NCBI GenBank assembly: GCA_002298075.1
Contig: DBLW01000112.1
Location: forward strand, 1 to 13,690
Direction: 5' to 3'
Length of the DNA: 13,690 nucleotides
DNA from: Bacteroidales bacterium UBA714
Lineage (GTDB): Bacteria; Bacteroidota; Bacteroidia; Bacteroidales; UBA932
Part shown: in pieces, positions 6,266 to 12,163 of the stretch
Layout: each line of letters begins with the position of its first letter
Position numbering within the stretch: position 1 is the stretch's first letter
Notes under the pieces: model-generated
What the model saw: the letters and a program-made list of their open reading frames with translations, nothing else
What the model was told of the DNA's origin: nothing
Database searches by the model: none
Program-made: the position numbers and the translations under genes

Positions 6266-8871
6266 AACTGGTGTTCTGTTTCTGTCACATTCCAGCCGTA
6301 GAGCCTCAGTGAAGCCGCCTCGCAGTCTTCAGGAAGCCGGCATGTATAGGTCCTCGTCTCTTCAGGGCGTAGGCTTATGAGATTGTCGCTCCAGAATGAC
6401 GGAAGTATCTCTTCGCCGGACTTGTCCAAGATGGACATTGAAATGAAGAATGCCACCACGGATGATGTGTTGTTGAGCGTAATTTCTGCTGTATCGCCCT
6501 GCATTGACACTTCCGCTTTCACCTGGCATCCGGCAAGGTCGTCGAGCGGACGGAAATCGGCATGCTGAGAAAGAGGGGTCCTTATCCAGTTGCCGGCATT
6601 CCAGTCATGAATGTCCCGGACGGATGACAGGCAGTATGAGTTGTCCGCAATGGCTTCTGAGTTGCCGGAGCAGAGTGACAGGAACATGAAAGACACTCCC
6701 TCGGCCTGCGGAACTTCAAACAAGGCCTTTGAGCCGCCAGCCTTGACATCGGCCTCTGCCTGCATCTTGTATAAAAGAGTGCCGTCAAGCCCGTAAAGTT
6801 CCATTTCCGCCGTCATTCCGCATGCATCGGCTTTCTCATCATTCACGACATAGACCTTGCCGTCGGCGTAATTGTAGACAAGCTGCCGAGGCATATTGGC
6901 CTTTTTTACAGCCCAATATCCGGAACATGGGCTGAGATACCAGTCGTAAAGCTGCCAGTAGAGTGAGGGCCATGCGGAATTGAGCATCCATTGTATTATT
7001 CCTGTGGCCTGGTCTGCGTTTACACGGAATGCCTCAAACATTGCCCTTGTCCCGTCATAGTCGAGATGATGTGCCCTGAGGAGGAAGCCGTCAAGATTAT
7101 CCGGCTTGCTGTATCGCTTGCTGAGGGCTTCTTTCAGGCAGTTGAGAGAATGCATTGCTTCAGATGCGGTCGTGCAATGGTGGTCGTACTCTTTGCCTAT
7201 GGGCCACAGGCATTCTTGGGGAATCATTTTCATTATGGACGCCTTTACAGGCAGTTGTGCTCCGATTCCGGTCTCGGTGTTGAATCCGAATGCTCCCCCG
7301 GGAGCCTGCGGGCTGTACCAGTAGGACGGTGCCTGATAGTCGTATGGACCGGCCATCTTCATGCCGGCCTTTCCTGTCAGCGGGCTTTCAAGAGCTTTCG
7401 CGCAACCGACATATGGCCTGTCATCAATGCACTCAAGAATGCTTATATACCGTTTTTCCAATTCCGGACGCGGTAGCATATCGCTTCCTGCATACCAGGC
7501 CACGATTGACGGATGATTCCTGAGCCACAGTATCTGGTCTCGGAATGATGCGGCGATAAGGTCCATGTCTTCCTCCGACTTTATGCAGCCGTATTCATCC
7601 CCCGGTGTCCCCGTATAAGTTTCCCATTCCCAGAAGCAGCTCCAGCCGACGAGTGCGAGAAGTCCTTTGCGGTCGCATAAGTCATACAGGTTCTGGGAAG
7701 TTCCCCAAATGTTCTCGAAGCGCACGGTGTTGAGATTCATGTCCTTGACATATTCCAATTCGATGTCGTTGCGGCTGTCTGGATTGCGCAGGAACAGGTC
7801 GTCAGTCCATCCGGCTCCGCGCATGAGCACTTTTTTCCCGTTCAGCATGAAGTACCTGTGTCCGCTTTCCGTGAAGGAATCGGAAATCTTGCGTATCCCG
7901 AAATCCACGCTCTCGCTGTCCGACACTTTCCCGTTTATGATGAAGCTGGCCTGCATGCTGTACATTTCCGGAGTGCCGAGGTTGTGGCACCACCAGAGCC
8001 GGGGATTCCTTACATGCAGTTCCTTTGCCTGGTCGGGAGTTATGCGGACTGTCTTTTCTTCATTTGCCGCAAGGGTGACATCCCGCGTTATGGTCTTTCC
8101 GTCGAAATCTATCTTCAGCTTGCCCTGGACTGGTTTGCCTGACATGTTCTTGAGGGTGGTCTCTGCCGTAAGCCATGCTTGGGAGAGGGTCTCGGTGTCC
8201 ACGTCTGTCTTTACTGCGGTATGACGCAGGCTGACCTCATTGCTGTAACGCAGCCAGACTTGCCTGAAAATGCCCATGCTTTCGTCAGCCGCACGGGGAT
8301 TCCAATCGACGAAACCTATGTTGAAGTCTCCGGGGACAGCCCTGTACAATTCCACTGCAAGGGTGTTGTCCTCTTGGAGAAGTTCCGTGACATCAAAGGA
8401 AAACAGTCTGAAAGGACCTTTCATTTCTTCCTTTGACGCGATCTGTGTCCCGTTCAGCCATACATTGGCGCTGTAGCTGATTCCGTCAAATTCGAGCCTG
8501 GCCCTTTGCCCGTTTTCAAGCTTTGGGATGCTGAACCTCTTGAGATACCACCATGGGCAGCTGAAGTCCCCACGGCTGATTGAGCGCCCGTAATTCATGC
8601 CGGTAAAGGCGTCCTGATAAAGCCCGTTTGAGGTAAGGGTGCCCAAGACCGTTGAGGGGACTTGCGCTTCATGCCATTGCATGGCGGACAAATCGGTTCC
8701 CGGTGCGGAAAGGGCTGCCCCGCCAAACGGAATCTTTTCAGAAGACTGTATCTTCCATCCGTCCGACAGGAGCAGGTCTTGTCTCTGTGCGGAAGGGCTG
8801 ATGCATGATGTGGCCATTATGGCGGCTGAGATTATTGCTGTCAAGTGTTTCATTATGCCTTTGGTTGTCAT
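6262..8871 (-). CDS. GH2 lipoprotein, probable CsxA-type exo-beta-D-glucosaminidase
   Basis: An 869-aa retaining GH2 glycosidase. Domains: jelly-roll sugar-binding domain (about 35-210), Ig-like domain (about 215-330), TIM barrel (about 335-640), then beta-sandwich domains to the end. GH2 enzymes normally have Asn-Glu at the acid/base site; here it is AGSDMLP with S463-D464. The predicted nucleophile is E533 in GFNTETG. A Ser-Asp doublet is the published hallmark of the CsxA exo-beta-D-glucosaminidase subfamily, which is often misannotated as beta-mannosidase. Other stretches recalled from that group are KMAGPYDY (505-512), PSYWY, WMLNSAWPSLYWQLYD (628-643) and VKKANMP (655-661). It would release GlcN from non-reducing ends. 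ATG 8871 overlaps the ROK stop (ATGA); the alternative ATG 8853 starts a more typical lipoprotein signal (MKHLTAIISAAIMATS before Cys). Either way it is exported and lipidated at C23 (C17 from 8853). GH2 certain; substrate inferred. Confidence 0.9.
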   Translation of the reverse strand: MTTKGIMKHLTAIISAAIMATSCISPSAQRQDLLLSDGWKIQSSEKIPFGGAALSAPGTDLSAMQWHEAQVPSTVLGTLTSNGLYQDAFTGMNYGRSISRGDFSCPWWYLKRFSIPKLENGQRARLEFDGISYSANVWLNGTQIASKEEMKGPFRLFSFDVTELLQEDNTLAVELYRAVPGDFNIGFVDWNPRAADESMGIFRQVWLRYSNEVSLRHTAVKTDVDTETLSQAWLTAETTLKNMSGKPVQGKLKIDFDGKTITRDVTLAANEEKTVRITPDQAKELHVRNPRLWWCHNLGTPEMYSMQASFIINGKVSDSESVDFGIRKISDSFTESGHRYFMLNGKKVLMRGAGWTDDLFLRNPDSRNDIELEYVKDMNLNTVRFENIWGTSQNLYDLCDRKGLLALVGWSCFWEWETYTGTPGDEYGCIKSEEDMDLIAASFRDQILWLRNHPSIVAWYAGSDMLPRPELEKRYISILECIDDRPYVGCAKALESPLTGKAGMKMAGPYDYQAPSYWYSPQAPGGAFGFNTETGIGAQLPVKASIMKMIPQECLWPIGKEYDHHCTTASEAMHSLNCLKEALSKRYSKPDNLDGFLLRAHHLDYDGTRAMFEAFRVNADQATGIIQWMLNSAWPSLYWQLYDWYLSPCSGYWAVKKANMPRQLVYNYADGKVYVVNDEKADACGMTAEMELYGLDGTLLYKMQAEADVKAGGSKALFEVPQAEGVSFMFLSLCSGNSEAIADNSYCLSSVRDIHDWNAGNWIRTPLSQHADFRPLDDLAGCQVKAEVSMQGDTAEITLNNTSSVVAFFISMSILDKSGEEILPSFWSDNLISLRPEETRTYTCRLPEDCEAASLRLYGWNVTETEHQL

Positions 8872-9695
8872 TTGTCTTTCAATGATGCCGCGCCGAGCAG
8901 CGCCATGTCAGTGTTGTCCGCAAAGAGGAGCCTGACGGATGTGGCACTGTTGGGATAGGCGAAGCTGCTGAGCTGGCTGATGAGGCTGTCCCTGTATAAT
9001 CCGGAGGCAGCGGCAAGGCCGCCTCCGATGACTATGGCTTCCGGGTCGTAAATATACAGAATTGCCTTGACAAGTTCGCCAAGATGGACTCCGTATTCGT
9101 TCCACAATGCAATGGTCCCGGCGTCTCCGGAAGCGGCTGCTTCTGCGGCCTCTGCACCTGTCGTCCCGTTTGCAGTGAAGAAAGGAGTGCTGCACCAGCT
9201 TTCAAAGTCTTTCCCCAGATATGGCAGGGAGCCGATTTCGCCTGCACCTGCATTGCGTCCCTCGTAAAGTCTTCCGTTTATCATGATTCCAGAGCCGACT
9301 CCAGTCCCGATGGTAAGCCCCACGATGTCAGAGCAGTCCCGGCATTTGCCGAACAGGCTTTCCCCGAGCGTGAAGCAGTTGGAGTCATTGTTGACATTCA
9401 CTTCAAGTCCGAGCCGTTCCTGCATTATGTCCTTTAGCGGCACCTCTTTCCATGATGGTATGTTGGCGGCATTATAGACGATTCCCCTTGCCGTGTCCAC
9501 TACAGAGGGGACGCCAATGCCTACAGACTCCACGTCAGGATGCATCACACGGGAAATTACTTCTTCTATCGCATCCAGCACTTCTCCGCATGAACCTTTG
9601 GACGGGCACCGCAGCCTTTCTTTCCGGAGCAGCGTGCCTTTGTCCGCCAGTCCAGCCCTTATGCTTGTTCCTCCGAGGTCAACTCCTATTCTCAT
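8868..9695 (-). CDS. ROK family sugar kinase
   Basis: Cytoplasmic ATP-dependent sugar kinase of 275 aa, a normal to slightly short ROK length. MRIGVDLGGT at the N-terminus is the ATP phosphate-binding loop; NNDSN (102-106) carries the predicted catalytic base D104; GTGVGSG (130-136) and GGGLA (224-228) are nucleotide-binding loops. E153 in GAGEIG is the expected sugar contact. The His/Cys zinc-binding motif that usually follows that Glu is missing (SLPYLGKDFESWC instead), as in some other Bacteroidota ROK proteins I recall. The start is ATG 9695, overlapping the GH16 stop as ATGA; the frame continues to ATG 9737, but that adds 14 residues unlike any ROK N-terminus and places DLGGT too far in. 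Its position between two exported glycosidases suggests it phosphorylates the sugar they release (glucose, GlcN or GlcNAc). It has no HTH, so it is a kinase, not a repressor. Confidence 0.9.
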   Translation of the reverse strand: MRIGVDLGGTSIRAGLADKGTLLRKERLRCPSKGSCGEVLDAIEEVISRVMHPDVESVGIGVPSVVDTARGIVYNAANIPSWKEVPLKDIMQERLGLEVNVNNDSNCFTLGESLFGKCRDCSDIVGLTIGTGVGSGIMINGRLYEGRNAGAGEIGSLPYLGKDFESWCSTPFFTANGTTGAEAAEAAASGDAGTIALWNEYGVHLGELVKAILYIYDPEAIVIGGGLAAASGLYRDSLISQLSSFAYPNSATSVRLLFADNTDMALLGAASLKDK

Positions 9696-10759
9696 TTTTT
9701 TCTGAATATGCGTACATAGTCCACTTCCATCTCGCATGGGAATATGCTGTCATCCACTCCCTTCATTCCGCCCCAGTCACCTCCGACGGCCACATTCAGT
9801 ATGAGATAGAGTTCTTTGTCGAACGGCCAGATAGACGGGTCGGAGAAGTCTGACGGCTCATATCTCAGATATACGTTTGACGGTTCGTCGAGGTAGTATG
9901 CTATTCCTTTGTCGCTCCATTCCATGCCGTATGTGTGAAAAGCCGTCTCCACATCCGGAACGGTGCGTGACATTGACACTTTCTCAGCCGAGCCGTCAAG
10001 TGTGGCCGTTGTGTGGACTGCCCCGTAGATTATGTTCTTGTCACAACCGACATATTCCATTATGTCAAGCTCCGAGTAATATGGATGGGCCTTTCTTCCG
10101 AAGAACCAGATGGCCGGCCATATGCCGTTGCCTCCGGGAAGCTTGGCGCGAACTTCGACACGTCCCCGGCTGATTTCCTTTTTCCCGCTTGTTGTGAGCC
10201 TGCCGGAAGTGTAGTCGCCGATTTTCTGGCCCTCGCCTGTCTTGATTGCGCGTATGACCAGCTTTCCGTCGCGCAGGAACACATTGTCCCGGCTGTCGGT
10301 ATAATTCTCCCATTCATTGTTGCCCCATTTCCCTATGCCGGTGTCATAGTTCCATGAGCGTGTGTCCAACGCATGCCCGTTGAACTCGTCGTGCCACCAC
10401 AGTTCTTCACCGTTGAGAAAAGGGTATGAGTCCTGTGTGACCTGGATTTTCTTTGTGCATTTCCCGCTTCTGTTTCCGTCTTTCTGCCTTAGGGTCACAT
10501 TGTGAAGCCCTTTTCGGCCTATATGGCAGGTTACGGTGCTTCCTTGCCATGTGCTTCCGTCTGCTGTCCATTCATATGTGGACGAAGGGGTCTGGTTATC
10601 TGCGGTCAGTTTGAAGAAATTGGGACTTTCCCCGTCGCTCTCTACCGTAAAGGAAACTTCAAGCTTGTTGTCTTTGTGGCAGCTTGTGCAAGATGCGGCT
10701 GCGCAAAGGATGGCGGCGGGAAGAGCCGCCATCACTATTGTTCTGAAAATTCGTGTCAT
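9692..10759 (-). CDS. GH16 endo-beta-glycanase lipoprotein with PKD-like domain
   Basis: Predicted surface or periplasmic endo-enzyme of 355 aa. A lipoprotein signal precedes a cysteine cluster at 19, 24 and 27 (C24 most likely lipidated). Residues about 33-108 form a PKD/Ig-like spacer with YEWTADG. The GH16 jelly roll (about 115-355) starts WWHDEFNG and has YTSGRL (183-188), GIWPAIWFFG (212-221) and the catalytic SELDIMEYVG: E230 nucleophile, D232, E235 acid/base, with the extra residue (beta-bulge) of laminarinase-like GH16. The end, LILNVAVGGDWGG, is also laminarinase-like. Known activities in this branch include beta-1,3- and mixed-linkage glucanase, and in gut Bacteroidota also endo-beta-galactosidase on O-glycans, so the substrate is not fixed by motif alone. 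It begins 9 bases after the GH18-like gene stop and its own stop overlaps the ROK start. Family call very sure. Confidence 0.93.
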   Translation of the reverse strand: MTRIFRTIVMAALPAAILCAAASCTSCHKDNKLEVSFTVESDGESPNFFKLTADNQTPSSTYEWTADGSTWQGSTVTCHIGRKGLHNVTLRQKDGNRSGKCTKKIQVTQDSYPFLNGEELWWHDEFNGHALDTRSWNYDTGIGKWGNNEWENYTDSRDNVFLRDGKLVIRAIKTGEGQKIGDYTSGRLTTSGKKEISRGRVEVRAKLPGGNGIWPAIWFFGRKAHPYYSELDIMEYVGCDKNIIYGAVHTTATLDGSAEKVSMSRTVPDVETAFHTYGMEWSDKGIAYYLDEPSNVYLRYEPSDFSDPSIWPFDKELYLILNVAVGGDWGGMKGVDDSIFPCEMEVDYVRIFRKK

Positions 10760-10768
10760 GTTGTCTGT

Positions 10769-12130
10769 CTATGGGTTCATGGCTTTATATGCGGCTTGTG
10801 TCAGAGAGGATGAAGGGTCGTCCGTGTCGTATTCAAGCATCCATACGAACATTCCTCCCGCGGAGTTGTCCTTTACCAGGGATGCCTTGTGTTCCACACT
10901 GCATTCCGGAGCGGAGACTCCTACATACCACAGGCCTCCTGTGCCCTGGCTGAGCATGTTCCTGGACGGTGCTGACGGGTCCATCTTGACAATCTCGCTG
11001 TACGGGAAATATGACAGGTATGAGTCTATGTCTCCCCATGTGGCGGACACTCCGGCCGGTATGTCGTATTTGATTCCGAATGCTCCTATGCCGATGAGAA
11101 TCTTTTCGGCCGGAACCCCGTATGTCCCGAATCTTGAAATGTTGTCGCTGATGTTCCAGTCGGCGGCGTGAGGGCATGGGGTAAGGTCAGTGCTTCCGAA
11201 ATGCATGAGGTTCATCCAGTCCAGGCGCGTCACAGAGCCGAGCCATGAGAACTCGTAGTTGTTCCATGCCTGCGGTACTGAAGCCGTGATGAAAAATCCT
11301 CCGCGCCCGGTATCCTCAGGCAGAGGCATCGCTTCGCCAAGCTCATTCATGAATGCCGCAAGTTCCTCTTCATTTGAAAGGCCTCCGAAATCGTTGTTGA
11401 GGTTATTGATGTAGATGTTCACTCCGTCCAGGCCGTATTGCTCCACGAATGACTTGATTTGTGCGATGATCCCTGTACGCAGGACAGGGTCGGCCGCTAC
11501 GGTATTGAATGCGGTCTCGTTATATATGCCTGTTCCTCCAGGAAGCACGAGAGTTCCTGTTATGTCTATTATCACATAGACTCCTTCGTTATGTGCGAGG
11601 GAAACTGTTGTCTTCAGGTTGTTCAGGGCCGCGGCGTCAGGAAGGGTCAGCTGTCCGTCTTCCGTATTTACAGTAAGGGAACTTATCATCAGGTGCGTGA
11701 TATGGTCCCATTGCACGGAAGCTGCCGTCGCCGAAATGCCGAGCACTCCCATGACCACTCTCTCATATTCTTTCGGTTCGAACGGCTTTGTCACTGTGAC
11801 GTTTGATGTCCGGTAGTTCACAATCCCGTTTCTCTCGGCCTCGAAACGCAGTATGAAAGGCTCCGGGCTTGTAACTTCATATTCAAGAGCGCGCCCTGTG
11901 CTCACGGTCTGCCCGTCTATCAGCCATCTGCATGCCGTTCCTTCCGAAGGGGCGACCTGGGCTGTGAATCTGAGGGTGTCACCGATGTTGCACACATTCG
12001 TGGCCGCCCAGTCCATGTAGATGTATGGTGTCTCGTCGTCAGCAAATACGGGATTGCTGACTTTTTCGCTGCATGATGCGCAAAAGCATGTGCAGGCAAT
12101 GAGTATGCATATGTATCTGAAAATTTTCAT
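10769..12130 (-). CDS. GH18-like lipoprotein with degenerate active site, probable surface glycan-binding protein
   Basis: A 453-aa lipoprotein (signal MKIFRYICILIACTCFCAS before Cys20). Residues about 33-115 are a PKD/Ig-like domain (CRWLIDGQTV); about 122-453 resemble the GH18 TIM barrel, including YGLDGVNIYIN (232-242). The GH18 catalytic signature is DxxDxDxE; here it reads D235-G-V-N238-I-Y240-I-N242, so the second and third Asp and the catalytic Glu are all replaced. The fold's later strands are recognisable (WMNLMHFG about 305-312, ILIGIGAFG about 344-352, GGMFVWMLEYD about 425-435). This argues for binding without hydrolysis. In PULs the gene right after susD commonly encodes a surface glycan-binding protein, and several of these are built on inactive GH18 barrels. 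It follows the SusD-like gene by 33 bases. Fold call sure; binding role inferred; ligand unknown. Confidence 0.85.
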   Translation of the reverse strand: MKIFRYICILIACTCFCASCSEKVSNPVFADDETPYIYMDWAATNVCNIGDTLRFTAQVAPSEGTACRWLIDGQTVSTGRALEYEVTSPEPFILRFEAERNGIVNYRTSNVTVTKPFEPKEYERVVMGVLGISATAASVQWDHITHLMISSLTVNTEDGQLTLPDAAALNNLKTTVSLAHNEGVYVIIDITGTLVLPGGTGIYNETAFNTVAADPVLRTGIIAQIKSFVEQYGLDGVNIYINNLNNDFGGLSNEEELAAFMNELGEAMPLPEDTGRGGFFITASVPQAWNNYEFSWLGSVTRLDWMNLMHFGSTDLTPCPHAADWNISDNISRFGTYGVPAEKILIGIGAFGIKYDIPAGVSATWGDIDSYLSYFPYSEIVKMDPSAPSRNMLSQGTGGLWYVGVSAPECSVEHKASLVKDNSAGGMFVWMLEYDTDDPSSSLTQAAYKAMNP

Positions 12131-12146
12131 GTGATCTGTTGTTTTG

Positions 12147-12161
12147 GCAGGTAAATCCTGC
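12147..12161 (-). other. Small intercistronic hairpin between SusD-like and GH18-like genes
   Basis: Inside the 33-base gap, GCAGG (12147-12151) and CCTGC (12157-12161) form a 5-bp stem with a 5-base loop. There is no T-run on the - strand transcript, so it is not a classical terminator. It could be an mRNA processing or stability element between the susD-like message and downstream genes, or chance. Confidence 0.25.
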
Positions 12162-12163
12162 GG

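Noticed and set aside
6262..8871. Beta-mannosidase or beta-galactosidase label for the GH2 gene
   Set aside because: The Asn-Glu acid/base pair of those enzymes is replaced by Ser463-Asp464, and the surrounding motifs match the exo-glucosaminidase subfamily better.
9696..9737. Longer ROK start at ATG 9737
   Set aside because: The extra 14 residues (starting MRDGSG) do not resemble a ROK N-terminus, and ATG 9695 gives MRIGVDLGGT with an ATGA overlap matching the other junctions.
10536..11171. 211-codon + strand frame opposite the GH16/GH18-like junction
   Set aside because: It runs antisense to two confident genes, and its composition looks like translated complement, not a protein family.
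10769..12130. Active chitinase or endo-N-acetylglucosaminidase call for the GH18-like gene
   Set aside because: The catalytic Glu and two of the conserved Asp residues of DxxDxDxE are replaced.
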